Origin: Ignavibacteria bacterium RIFCSPLOWO2_12_FULL_56_21
Lineage (GTDB): Bacteria; Bacteroidota; Ignavibacteria; UBA10030
Direction of reading: 5' to 3'
Assembly (NCBI GenBank): GCA_001802945.1
Contig: MHAK01000032.1
Coordinates: 621 to 35,066, forward strand
DNA: 34,446 bases
In this document: piece after piece, positions 8,101 to 16,517 of the stretch
Layout of the letters: the number at the start of each line of letters is the position of its first letter
How positions within the stretch are numbered: position 1 is the first letter of the stretch
The notes under the pieces: generated by a model
Told to the model about the DNA's origin: nothing
The model's database searches: none
The model's input: only the letters and a program-made list of their open reading frames with translations
Position numbers and translations under genes: made by a program

Positions 8101-9576
8101 CTATCGGGACGAGCCCGTCGTACGTTCGGAAAGGAGTCCTGCGAATTCGGAGACACGAACGATACGGAAGACAAAGAGGCCGACGACAAACACGCCGAAG
8201 AACCCGCATTTGACGAACAGCCCTCCGGGCTTGAGCGGTTCGGGGGAAAGAACAAAGTTCGCGGCAAACATGGATGCCGTCCAAACGACAGCCGCGCCCA
8301 CCCTCTTCCATTCAAACTCGATCCTCAGATGTTTCTGACTGGCAAAGAACATCCAGACAGTTTGAACGACGTGGCCGATCAACGTGGCAAGTGCAGCCCC
8401 CATAATGCCAAGCTTCGGCACAAGCACCAAGTTTGCGGCAACATTCACCGCCGCCGCAAGGCCCGCAATGACCGGCACGATCCCTGTTCGCTTTTCCAAA
8501 TAGACGCCGGTGAGAAAGACGACGTAAGCACCCGTGCAAGCATACGCCGCGAGGACAACCGGCACAATGGCGGTCCCATCCCAGTATGCCGGCGGAAAGA
8601 ACGTGCTGTTTCCGAACGGAAGTCGGACAAGGTCATCCACGAACAGAGAAACAGAAAGGAAAATCGCAGCCATGAAAGTCACAAGATATGTGAATACGCG
8701 GGAAAACAACGCTTTCGCATCAGCATCCCGCGCATGCTGCAGGAAAAATGGTCTCCACGCATAGTCGAACATGCCAACGGCAAGCATCATAAAGATTCCG
8801 AGCCGGTAATTCAGTTGATAAATGCCCACCGTGGCGTCGTCAGTGAGCGCTCGTACGAGAGGGCGGTCGATCACTTGCAGCGCAATCCCGGCGAGCCCCG
8901 CAGGCATGAGTGGAAACCCGAATCTCCAGAGTTCTTTCCATCCGGGTGAGGGGTCTGTCGTCGTGCCCGCCCACGCGGTCCGCGTCGCGACAACAACGGC
9001 GCCAAGCGTGATGATCGATGCGCCGAGATTCGCCGCCATGACCCCCTCTGCTCCCCATCCCAAGCCGACGACGAGATAGACGGTTCCGACGATCGTCAGA
9101 ACAATGTTGGACAGTTTCAGAATCGCAAACATCATCGGTTTTCGCTCGAGACGCAGCGCCGCGAACGGGATGGCCGCCGCCGCGTCCGCGGCCAAGATCC
9201 ATGCCGCTAGCGTCACGAGCGCAGCTCCGTCGATTCCAAATCCAATCGCCACCGAGGCAGAACGTCCGGCAAGATGAACAATGAGCGACAGCGCCGCGGC
9301 CGGCAAGGCCGCCAGCCAAGCTTTTCGAAAGATACCCGACCGTTCCTGTGACGGCAGATCCGCGGCGAACCGCATGTACGCCTGTTCCATGCCAAACCCG
9401 TACACTACGGCGACAAAAGCGACATATGCATACAGTGTTGCTATGATGCCGTTTTCGGACGGCGTCAGCAGGTTTGCGTAGAGCGGAACGAGGAGGAAAT
9501 TCAACAGACGGCCCACCACGGTACTGAGACCGTAGACTGCGGTCTCCTTGCCAAGGCGTAGGATGCGGTCGATCAT
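8101..9576 (-). CDS. Oligosaccharide flippase, Wzx/RfbX-type (MOP superfamily), promoter-distal copy
   Basis: The protein has 491 residues and about twelve to fourteen hydrophobic segments. It opens with RILRLGKETAVYGLSTVVGRLLNFLLVPLYANLLTPSENG (read in pieces), the hallmark start of polysaccharide synthase/flippase proteins: an amphipathic helix, then a first membrane helix ending in an L-x-P-x-x-N/Y-G turn. Members move undecaprenyl-linked oligosaccharides to the outer face of the inner membrane. This is the second flippase of the window (the other is at 22904-24418) and it lies after accA and the small metabolic genes, so it may serve a different lipid-linked glycan. No strong ribosome site precedes the ATG. 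Confidence 0.85.
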   Translation of the reverse strand: MIDRILRLGKETAVYGLSTVVGRLLNFLLVPLYANLLTPSENGIIATLYAYVAFVAVVYGFGMEQAYMRFAADLPSQERSGIFRKAWLAALPAAALSLIVHLAGRSASVAIGFGIDGAALVTLAAWILAADAAAAIPFAALRLERKPMMFAILKLSNIVLTIVGTVYLVVGLGWGAEGVMAANLGASIITLGAVVVATRTAWAGTTTDPSPGWKELWRFGFPLMPAGLAGIALQVIDRPLVRALTDDATVGIYQLNYRLGIFMMLAVGMFDYAWRPFFLQHARDADAKALFSRVFTYLVTFMAAIFLSVSLFVDDLVRLPFGNSTFFPPAYWDGTAIVPVVLAAYACTGAYVVFLTGVYLEKRTGIVPVIAGLAAAVNVAANLVLVPKLGIMGAALATLIGHVVQTVWMFFASQKHLRIEFEWKRVGAAVVWTASMFAANFVLSPEPLKPGGLFVKCGFFGVFVVGLFVFRIVRVSEFAGLLSERTTGSSR

Positions 9577-9633
9577 GTGCGAGCAGCCAGGAGGGTATAT
9601 CCGGCCGGCATAACGTGCGATGTCGTCACAGCA

Positions 9634-9801
9634 CTACGAGGGAGGGGACGGAGGGTCCGGGAGAAGGACGGGAATGTCGTCCTTCACGGGATACCGCGTG
9701 GAACATTTCGTACACACGAGCACTTGCTGATCGGGTTCGTAGCGCAGATCTGCACGGCACTTTGGGCAGCAGAGAATATCGAGGAGGTCTTTGCTAAGCA
9801 C
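9634..9801 (-). CDS. Trm112-like zinc-ribbon protein
   Basis: The predicted protein has 55 residues. Two CxxC pairs (CPKC and CTKC) about 18 residues apart form a zinc ribbon, followed by the family ending YPVKDDIPVLLP. Trm112 family proteins in bacteria (YcaR type) are small; in eukaryotes the relative is an activating subunit of methyltransferases. A partner cannot be named here. The start is taken as the GTG at 9801, which overlaps the thioesterase stop (GTGCTTAG). A TTG at 9834 would extend it by eleven residues inside the upstream gene. Confidence 0.8.
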   Translation of the reverse strand: MLSKDLLDILCCPKCRADLRYEPDQQVLVCTKCSTRYPVKDDIPVLLPDPPSPPS

Positions 9802-10231
9802 GGCGTTGTCCGGGAACGTTGAGTGCCTCTTCAATGAGTTGGATCAGCTGGGCGGGTGCACGAGTCGGACGGCCGGTCGCGGCGTTCAGGAATGAATGGA
9901 CAGTATATCCTTCCACGAACGGATCGGGGTCCCCTTCGCGAAACACCCGGTATTCAATGCGAATCTTTGCCACCGGCGCCTCCCGCACCGTCGTTTCGAT
10001 CTCAAGGAGGTCGTCGTATGTCAGGCTCTTCTTATACTTCGCAAACGCTTCGATGACGACGATAAGGACACCTTGGCGTTCGATCTCGGCGTACGGCAGT
10101 CCGAGCCCCCGCAACATGTCTCCCCTGGCCTGTTCGAAATATTCGAAATAACGCCCGTGGTAAACGACCTTCATTTGGTCCGTGTCGGCGTACCGCACGC
10201 GGACCTTCGACACATGTTTCAACACGTTCAT
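9794..10231 (-). CDS. Acyl-CoA thioesterase of the YbgC/FadM hotdog (4HBT) family
   Basis: The protein has 145 residues. The N-terminal [26 protein letters not shown] contains the family motif with the catalytic Asp in Y-x-D-x-D and the conserved [10 protein letters not shown] helix start. These enzymes hydrolyse acyl-CoA thioesters in the cytoplasm; in the YbgC branch they act near the cell envelope. The ATG at 10231 lies in an ATGA overlap with the accA stop and follows GGAAGGA, so the longer open frame reaching into accA is rejected. The direct coupling with accA suggests a role in acyl-CoA or fatty acid balance, which is inference only. Confidence 0.88.
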   Translation of the reverse strand: MNVLKHVSKVRVRYADTDQMKVVYHGRYFEYFEQARGDMLRGLGLPYAEIERQGVLIVVIEAFAKYKKSLTYDDLLEIETTVREAPVAKIRIEYRVFREGDPDPFVEGYTVHSFLNAATGRPTRAPAQLIQLIEEALNVPGQRRA

Positions 10232-11178
10232 TCCTTCCAGGTACCCATTGCCGAAAACTTCGCGATGCGCGACTGGACGAGCTTGTCCGGCTTGATCTTC
10301 CTCAATTTCTTCAGCTCTTCCATGAGAATCTCTTTGAGCGTGGCCCCGGCCTGTTGAGGGTCGCGGTGAGCGCCTCCGAGCGGTTCGGGGACGATGCGGT
10401 CGACGATCCCCTGTTCGACGAGGTCGGGGGCGGTCAATTTCAGGGCTTCCGCCGCTTGTTCTTTGTAATCCCAGGACCGCCAGAGGATGCTGGAACACGA
10501 TTCCGGCGCGATGACGGAATACCAGGAATTCTCGAACATCAGTATGCGGTCGCCGACGCCGATCCCGAGCGCTCCTCCGGACGCTCCTTCTCCGATGATC
10601 ACGACCACGATCGGAACCGGCAGAAGGGACATCTCAAAGAGATTCTTGGCGATAGCTTCAGCCTGGCCGCGTTCTTCCGCTTCCAACCCGGGGTACGCAC
10701 CAGGGGTATCGAGAAGTGTCACGATCGGTTTGTCGAACTTCACGGCAAGATGCATCATGCGAAGGGCTTTGCGATATCCTTCCGGATTGGGCATGCCAAA
10801 ATTCCGGAGAATGTTCGTTTTCGTGTCCCGGCCCTTCTGATGGCCGATGACCATCACGGTGTCTTTCCCGAGACGGCCAAATCCGCCGACGATCGCCTTG
10901 TCATCCCCAAAATGACGGTCGCCGTGGAGCTCGACGAAATCGGTCAGCATCATGTTGACATAGTCGAGCGTGTACGGCCGGTCGGGGTGTCGCGCGAGCT
11001 GGACGCGCTGCCAGCGCGTCAGATTGCGGTATACGGAACGGCGAAGTTGATCCACTTTGTCTTCCAACTTGGTGATCTCGTGCGCGATGTCGAGATTGTC
11101 GGAGTATTTCCGCATCTCTTCGATCTTCTGCTCGAGCTCAAAGATTGGCTTCTCGAAGTCGAGGACAATTTTGGCCAT
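10228..11178 (-). CDS. accA: Acetyl-CoA carboxylase carboxyltransferase subunit alpha
   Basis: The 316-residue AccA pairs with AccD to transfer carboxylate from biotin to acetyl-CoA, giving malonyl-CoA for fatty acid synthesis. The N-terminus [19 protein letters not shown] is the usual helical start of the family. The body shows [54 protein letters not shown] and [16 protein letters not shown], and the protein ends in a family-typical way. Length is normal. It starts nine bases after the stop of a glycosyltransferase fusion gene, in the same direction and without a visible promoter, so it is probably transcribed with the polysaccharide genes. accD is not in the window. Confidence 0.96.
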   Translation of the reverse strand: MAKIVLDFEKPIFELEQKIEEMRKYSDNLDIAHEITKLEDKVDQLRRSVYRNLTRWQRVQLARHPDRPYTLDYVNMMLTDFVELHGDRHFGDDKAIVGGFGRLGKDTVMVIGHQKGRDTKTNILRNFGMPNPEGYRKALRMMHLAVKFDKPIVTLLDTPGAYPGLEAEERGQAEAIAKNLFEMSLLPVPIVVVIIGEGASGGALGIGVGDRILMFENSWYSVIAPESCSSILWRSWDYKEQAAEALKLTAPDLVEQGIVDRIVPEPLGGAHRDPQQAGATLKEILMEELKKLRKIKPDKLVQSRIAKFSAMGTWKE

Positions 11179-11187
11179 GGTCGTTGT

Positions 11188-13215
11188 TCAGGTTGCCGAA
11201 GCGATCCGGCGACGGCGGCGGTGCAGTATGAAGGATTTGAACAGGATCTCCAGGTCCAGCAGGACCGATTGATTCCTGGCATAGGAGAGCAGAAACTGCT
11301 CGATCTCTTCGCGGGACACGGGGCGACCGGCGTGGAGCTGAATGAGCCCGGTCAACCCGGGTTTCCCGAGAAACAGACCGGGTATATACCCAACGGCCTC
11401 GGCTGTCGGACCAACAAGACTACAGCGACCTGACAACACATCCGGCAAATTCCGCAGGAAACTTCCCCGTCGCTTACGGGTCGGAGCCAACAAATATACG
11501 AAAGGATAGACGGTAATCAACAAGGCGGCAGCGACCGTCACGTCAAACACGCGTTTCGCAATTCTGCGTGAAGGCAATTCAATATTGTAAGCCACCTCCA
11601 CCAAAGCCACACGTTCCAATGACTCGACGGACGCCTTGCCAATGAGCACTTCCATTGTTCCCGGGACGAGCTGGAACGATACCGGCAAACCGCTGTTACC
11701 CCCGATCATCGCAAACAGCTGCGTATTTGTGAGCACTCCCGGCGCAACGACCACGTCCGTCACCTTGTGACTGCGCAGGACCTTCCCGATCGACTCCACG
11801 GTACCGAGGACGGGCAGTCCGGCGACCGTTCCGGAGGAGGATGAGCCCGGCGCCGCTATGAGACCGATGACATCGATGCCGTCGGTTATGCGGGCGCGGA
11901 GCCGTTCGGCAACGGCCTGACCTTCGGGGCCCGTGCCCACGACGACCGTCCGTCGTCCAAAGAGCGTTGATCGACCGCCGGGACGGCTTCGTCCCATGAT
12001 GCGAAACATCATCCTCCAGCCCGGGATCGCGATGCTCGAGAGAATGCCGGCGATCACCACCATGATGCGGCTGAAGGCGTATTCTTTGAAGAACGCAGTC
12101 AGTGCTGACAGAAAAATGAACGCCACGACGACGGCCGTCCATGAGCGCGTGACAGACATGGACCGGCGCGTATACACGCCCGCAGACAACAGGGTGGCGA
12201 CCACGATGAGTGAGGGAATGATGTACACAGTCGGATACGCGCGGTCCGGGAAAAGGAACACGCCCCCCCGCCGCAAATATTCCGACGCAATGATCGCACA
12301 GTCGACGACAAGCGCATCGATGACCGCCGGCCACAGTCGGCGGAAATGGGAAAGTACGAACGCCGCGGCTGAGGCCGCCCGAATGCTGATCTTCAGTCCG
12401 ACAAGCAGCCACTTTGGGTATTTGAAGTGCTTCCCGACGAACACTTGCATTGCTTCATAAAATGTCCGGATCTCATCCAAATTGCTCCGTCGGGTGCTCT
12501 CCCCTTTATAATGGATGATCGATGTCGCGTGCACATAGTTGATCTTCCATCCCGCCCGTTGAATGCGGTAACACCAGTCGAGGTCTTCACCATACATGAA
12601 GAACGCTTCGTCCAATCCTCCGACCTTTTCATACACGTCCCTCCGGAGGAACATGAACGAACCGCTGACGGCATCGACTTCGTACGATTCTTCTACACTT
12701 CGGTACGTAAGATTGTATCGACCGAACAATTTGCTCGATGGAAACAAACGGCTTAGACCGACAATCCTGGTAAAGGCGGTCCAGGGGGTCGGAAAACTCC
12801 GTCGGGCAGCAAGCTGAAATGTCCCATCCGGATTGAGGATCTTGCAGCCCGCCAAACCCACCTCCGGATGTTTCTCCAGATATGATCGCATGACACGCAC
12901 CGTATCTTCCCGAACCAGCGTATCGGGGTTCAGGAGGAGCAGATATCGGCCTTTTGCCTTGCGCAGAGCGAGATTGTTGGCATGTGCGAACCCGCTATTT
13001 TCGTCGGAGACTATAAGACGGACGCGGGGAAATTGCTTCCGAATCATCTCGACACTGCCATCCGCGGAGGCATTGTCGACTACGATCACCTCAGAACGGA
13101 CCCCCTGGAGCGAGGCACGCAACGAACGGAGTGCGTTTGCGAGGTATTCGCGAACGTTGTAGTTGACGACGATGACCGAGACGTCAACGATTCGGGGAGC
13201 GGCGGGGTGCGGCAC
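11188..13215 (-). CDS. GT2 glycosyltransferase fused to a WbaP-like membrane module with degenerate phosphoglycosyltransferase domain
   Basis: The 675-residue protein joins two parts. Residues 10-255 are a rhamnosyltransferase-like GT2 domain (SVIVVNYNVREYL, VVDNASADGS, NPDTL as DxD-type site at 96-100, FFMYGEDLDWCYR at 205-217). Residues 295-400 hold about four membrane helices and 420-540 a Rossmann-like domain (VVVGTGPEGQAVAERL). Residues 550-660 are the remains of a WbaP-type transferase module: KRVFDVTVAAALLI, then CSLVGP and GKPGLTGLIQL. The catalytic middle (QERVGRNGRxF, KFRSM and the LDE(L/V)PQ Asp-Glu dyad, all intact in the paralogue at 14008-15423) is absent. The C-terminal part thus cannot be a normal phosphoglycosyltransferase and may only anchor the GT2 domain. 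The GTG start overlaps the upstream gene by 32 bases. Confidence 0.82.
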   Translation of the reverse strand: MPHPAAPRIVDVSVIVVNYNVREYLANALRSLRASLQGVRSEVIVVDNASADGSVEMIRKQFPRVRLIVSDENSGFAHANNLALRKAKGRYLLLLNPDTLVREDTVRVMRSYLEKHPEVGLAGCKILNPDGTFQLAARRSFPTPWTAFTRIVGLSRLFPSSKLFGRYNLTYRSVEESYEVDAVSGSFMFLRRDVYEKVGGLDEAFFMYGEDLDWCYRIQRAGWKINYVHATSIIHYKGESTRRSNLDEIRTFYEAMQVFVGKHFKYPKWLLVGLKISIRAASAAAFVLSHFRRLWPAVIDALVVDCAIIASEYLRRGGVFLFPDRAYPTVYIIPSLIVVATLLSAGVYTRRSMSVTRSWTAVVVAFIFLSALTAFFKEYAFSRIMVVIAGILSSIAIPGWRMMFRIMGRSRPGGRSTLFGRRTVVVGTGPEGQAVAERLRARITDGIDVIGLIAAPGSSSSGTVAGLPVLGTVESIGKVLRSHKVTDVVVAPGVLTNTQLFAMIGGNSGLPVSFQLVPGTMEVLIGKASVESLERVALVEVAYNIELPSRRIAKRVFDVTVAAALLITVYPFVYLLAPTRKRRGSFLRNLPDVLSGRCSLVGPTAEAVGYIPGLFLGKPGLTGLIQLHAGRPVSREEIEQFLLSYARNQSVLLDLEILFKSFILHRRRRRIASAT

Positions 13216-14011
13216 GGAAGAGATTTCGCAGTTTCAATTTCCAGACCATCCAGGCGGCCTCATAGACGATCGACTTCGACATTTTCGACACGCCCGTCCT
13301 CCGGTCAACGAAGATGATCGGTACTTCTCCCACCCGGAAACCGAACATCCAGGCCATGTAATTTGTTTCGATCTGAAAGGCGTACCCGTTGGAACGGAGG
13401 GAATCGAGGTCGATGGATTCAAGGACGACACGTTTGTAGCATTTGAAACCGCTCGTCGCGTCGTGGATCGGCATGCCCGTGATGATCCGCGTATACAGAT
13501 TCGCAAAGTAGCTCAGGAGGAGCCGGCGTATCGGCCAATTGACGACGTTGACGCCGGAAATGTACCGCGACCCGATGACCAGGTCGAAGTCCTTCATCCG
13601 GTCGAACAGACTGTTCAGCGCTTTGGGGTTATGGGAAAAATCGGCGTCCATTTCGAACACGTACGCATACTCCCGCTCAAGAGCATACCGGAACCCGGCG
13701 ACATAGGCCGTTCCCAATCCCATTTTCCTGGGACGTTCGAGAATATGGATGCGTGAATTCTTCTTGCGGAGCTGTTTGACAACGTCGGCCGTACCGTCGG
13801 GCGAATTGTCGTCGACGATCAGCACGTCGAACGCGGCATTCTGCTGGAAGATACGCGGAAGAAGTCGTGGAATATTCTCGGCTTCGTTGTACGTCGGGAT
13901 TACGACAAGAGCCTTTGGGGGCCTTGCCTCGGAACGTCCTGTGCGTCTCCCGTTCTGACGTCGTTGACGTCCCTGGTGCCGGTTGTCCGACGCAGGTCGC
14001 TGCGCGCTCAC
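13184..14011 (-). CDS. Polyprenol-phosphate glycosyltransferase, DPM1-like (GT2)
   Basis: The protein has 275 residues. After a basic, non-conserved 30-residue leader comes a clear DPM1-type GT2 domain: VVIPTYNEAENIPRLL (36-51), VDDNSPDGTADVV (66-78), MGLGTAYVAGF, and EMDADFSHNPK with the metal-binding DAD at 122-124, then VIGSRYISG and ATSGFKCYKR. Relatives transfer mannose or another hexose from GDP/UDP-sugar to polyprenyl phosphate on the cytoplasmic face. There is no C-terminal membrane domain, as in the soluble bacterial DPM1 type. The GTG start overlaps the stop of the phosphoglycosyltransferase gene as GTGA. Its donor sugar cannot be read from sequence. Confidence 0.88.
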   Translation of the reverse strand: MSAQRPASDNRHQGRQRRQNGRRTGRSEARPPKALVVIPTYNEAENIPRLLPRIFQQNAAFDVLIVDDNSPDGTADVVKQLRKKNSRIHILERPRKMGLGTAYVAGFRYALEREYAYVFEMDADFSHNPKALNSLFDRMKDFDLVIGSRYISGVNVVNWPIRRLLLSYFANLYTRIITGMPIHDATSGFKCYKRVVLESIDLDSLRSNGYAFQIETNYMAWMFGFRVGEVPIIFVDRRTGVSKMSKSIVYEAAWMVWKLKLRNLFRAAPRRSPNR

Positions 14012-15423
14012 GTGTGTCCCCGCCGCATGATCATAACGTACAGTGTATTCAACAGGATCTTCAAGTCAAACCTCCACGATGCGTTCTCGATATAGAAAAG
14101 GTCATATTTCACTTTTGTCTTGACATCGTCTATCGATTCATCATACTTGTGTTTTACCTGCGCCCATCCTGTAATGCCCGGCCGAAAGCGCAGACGACGT
14201 TTATACAACGGAATTTCCCTGCTCAGTTTCTCGACAAAATAGGGGCGTTCGGGCCGCGGACCGACGAGGCTCATGTCTCCGATGAGTACGTTCCAAAACT
14301 GGGGCACTTCGTCGAGATGCATTCGTCGCAGCAGCTTGCCGACGCGCGTCACCCGCGGGTCGTTCTTGCCGGCCCACACGGGCCCGGATTGCTTTTCGGC
14401 GTCCGATTTCATCGACCGAAACTTCATGATACGAAACACCCGACCGTTCCGCCCGACGCGTTCCTGACGATAGAAGACGTTCCCCTTGGAATCGAGCTTG
14501 ATGCACAGCACCACCAATATCCAGATCGGCAGTCCAGCGAGCAGAACAAGAGACGCCACGACCACGTCGAGGGAACGTTTGGCCGCTTCCTCCCATGGCG
14601 CCATGATCTGCGGCTGCACTTCAAGGAGAGGAACTCCGAAAATGGAGTGCACCCGCGCCTGGCCCGTGACAATGTCATAGAGATCGGCCATGATCTTGAT
14701 GCCGACGTCCCGGCCGTCGCAGGAGCGAAGGATCGCAAGAAGCTGCTCATGCTGGCGGGAGTCAAGTCCAACCAGGATCTCCTTCACCATCTTCTTGTCG
14801 AGAATTTTTGGAAGATCTTCAATATCACCGAGAATGGGAAGATCATTGTACTTCCTCCGCCGCGATCTGCGGGTGCGGTGGTTCGGCCCGCGAGCTGCGA
14901 CAAATCCGACCAGGCGATACCCGAGCGCGGGATATTTTTGGATCATGTCGCACAGCTCAAATGCCCGACGGGACCATCCGACAATGACCGTCGGACGCAC
15001 GCCGATGCCTGCCAGCAACAAACGGCGCTGGACCATGCGCAACGTCAATCGTCCGACCGAAACCATGCTCCCGAGTATGAACCAGTACGCCAGGATCAAC
15101 ATGCGTGAAGTTGCAGGAGCGTTGGTCGCGAGGTCGTCCAGAACGATCAAGAAAAACAGCAGAAGGATTCCGATCAGCGTTGCCCGGATAACGGAAATCA
15201 TTTCGTCGAGTCGGGACCGATCGTACCATTGGCGATAGAGACCGTAGAAGAAGAACAGACCGGACCAGTAGACCCAGAGCGCCGCCATCGGCAGGAAGAA
15301 CTCGGGCTCAATGTAAAACCCAACGACGCCGGAACGAACCCGGAACGCATAGAAGAGCATGAATGCGGCGTTGATGGACAGCGCGTCGGCGCACCACGTC
15401 ACGAATCGATCGCTCTGTTTCAT
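14008..15423 (-). CDS. Undecaprenyl-phosphate sugar phosphotransferase, WbaP/exopolysaccharide initiating enzyme
   Basis: The 471-residue protein likely begins repeat-unit synthesis by transferring a sugar-1-phosphate to undecaprenyl phosphate at the inner membrane. About four N-terminal membrane helices (10-130) lead to a CoA_binding_3/Rossmann-like domain (145-270). The re-entrant helix KRSLDVVVASLVLLAGLPIW (282-301) precedes the catalytic domain: YRQERVGRNGRVFRIMKFRSM (in pieces, 318-338), the catalytic Asp-Glu dyad in HLDEVPQFWNVL (D371, E372), SLVGPRPERP and RPGITGWAQV. All key motifs are intact. It is coupled to wecB by an ATGA overlap. Whether the sugar is galactose, glucose or an N-acetylhexosamine is not decidable here. 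Confidence 0.93.
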   Translation of the reverse strand: MKQSDRFVTWCADALSINAAFMLFYAFRVRSGVVGFYIEPEFFLPMAALWVYWSGLFFFYGLYRQWYDRSRLDEMISVIRATLIGILLLFFLIVLDDLATNAPATSRMLILAYWFILGSMVSVGRLTLRMVQRRLLLAGIGVRPTVIVGWSRRAFELCDMIQKYPALGYRLVGFVAARGPNHRTRRSRRRKYNDLPILGDIEDLPKILDKKMVKEILVGLDSRQHEQLLAILRSCDGRDVGIKIMADLYDIVTGQARVHSIFGVPLLEVQPQIMAPWEEAAKRSLDVVVASLVLLAGLPIWILVVLCIKLDSKGNVFYRQERVGRNGRVFRIMKFRSMKSDAEKQSGPVWAGKNDPRVTRVGKLLRRMHLDEVPQFWNVLIGDMSLVGPRPERPYFVEKLSREIPLYKRRLRFRPGITGWAQVKHKYDESIDDVKTKVKYDLFYIENASWRFDLKILLNTLYVMIMRRGHT

Positions 15424-16517
15424 CCGCGCCTCAGGATGTCGAGGATCCGTTCCGAAGCATGCCCGTCGCCGTATGGATTATCGGAAGGGTCGACCCGCGT
15501 TGGATGAGTCCATTGATGTTGTACCGACGCGACAATTCGGTCAACGGAAGTGCCGACGAGCTCGGAGATTCCCTTGTCGACGCTTTCGCGCCGTTCAGTG
15601 ACATTTCTCATGACAATGCAATACTTCCCGAATGAAGGAGCCTCTTCCTGCAACCCCCCGGAATCCGTCAGAAGGAATTTGCAGTTCTTCATCAACGTCA
15701 GGAATTGCATGTAGGTCAGCGGGGGCGTCAGGAGGACATTCGGCACTCCCTTCAGGACCTCCTCTGCCGGTTCTTTGATGTGCGGATTCGGGTGAACGGG
15801 ATACACAAACTGAGCCTCCGCAACTGTGCGGGCGCATTCTTTGATGGCGGAGCAGATGTCGCGAATTCCCGCCCCAAAACTCTCGCGTCTGTGGGCCGTG
15901 ATGAGAACGAACGGCGTGCGAATCGCTGGATGCACTTCCCGGACATTGTTCAGGTCAAACGTGCCGTCAATATGCTTCAGTGCGTCGACGATGGTGTTAC
16001 CTGTGACGTGAATTCCGGCGCCAACGATCCCTTCGTGCAACAGATTCTCTTTCGCACCCGGGGTGGGACAAAAGTTCACGCGCGCACACGTCGAAATGAC
16101 GCGGCGGTTGAATTCTTCCGGGTATGGTTCGTCGAGATTGAAACTCCTCAATCCGGCTTCCACGTGGGCCACGGCAATTCGCATGGAAAAGGCGCATAAC
16201 GCAGCGGCGACCGCCGTCGTGGTATCACCTTGTACGACCAGGACATCCGGCCGCCGCTTGTCTATGACGGCCGGCAGAAGCTCGAATACCCGGCGGACAA
16301 CGTCGGTGATCGTTTGGTCCTCCTGCATGATCGCCAGGTTGACATCCGGCGTAATGCCAAAGGTCTCAACGGCCTGATCCGCCAGATTCTTGTGTTGTCC
16401 GGTAAGGCAGAGCGTTATATTCAGCCCATCGGTATGCTTCACGCGAGCCTGAAGCAGAATCGGCGCGAGCTTGATAATCTCCGGCCGAGTTCCGGCGATG
16501 AAGAGAAGGCGTTTCAT
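15420..16517 (-). CDS. wecB: UDP-N-acetylglucosamine 2-epimerase (non-hydrolysing), copy 1
   Basis: The 365-residue cytoplasmic enzyme interconverts UDP-GlcNAc and UDP-ManNAc. It shows the GT-B-like fold motifs GTRPEIIKLAP (Lys16), VVQGDTTTAVA (Asp98), AHVEAGLRSFNLDEPYPEEFNRR (Glu120, Glu134/135), ITAHRRES (His209), VYPVHPNP and LTDSGGLQEEAPSFGK. The C-terminal NPYGDGHASERI is also typical. Lengths match the family. It shares only motif-level similarity with the second copy at 30077-31213, so the two are diverged paralogues rather than a recent duplication. Stop/start overlaps on both sides place it tightly inside the polysaccharide operon. Confidence 0.9.
   Translation of the reverse strand: MKRLLFIAGTRPEIIKLAPILLQARVKHTDGLNITLCLTGQHKNLADQAVETFGITPDVNLAIMQEDQTITDVVRRVFELLPAVIDKRRPDVLVVQGDTTTAVAAALCAFSMRIAVAHVEAGLRSFNLDEPYPEEFNRRVISTCARVNFCPTPGAKENLLHEGIVGAGIHVTGNTIVDALKHIDGTFDLNNVREVHPAIRTPFVLITAHRRESFGAGIRDICSAIKECARTVAEAQFVYPVHPNPHIKEPAEEVLKGVPNVLLTPPLTYMQFLTLMKNCKFLLTDSGGLQEEAPSFGKYCIVMRNVTERRESVDKGISELVGTSVDRIVASVQHQWTHPTRVDPSDNPYGDGHASERILDILRRG

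Noticed and set aside
10354-11433. Open frame of 359 codons on the plus strand opposite accA
   Set aside because: accA on the minus strand is unmistakable; the plus-strand translation has no domain-like pattern and is a high-GC shadow.
13867-15108. Open frame of 413 codons on the plus strand opposite the WbaP homologue
   Set aside because: The opposite strand carries all motifs of a phosphoglycosyltransferase; this frame shows none of any family.
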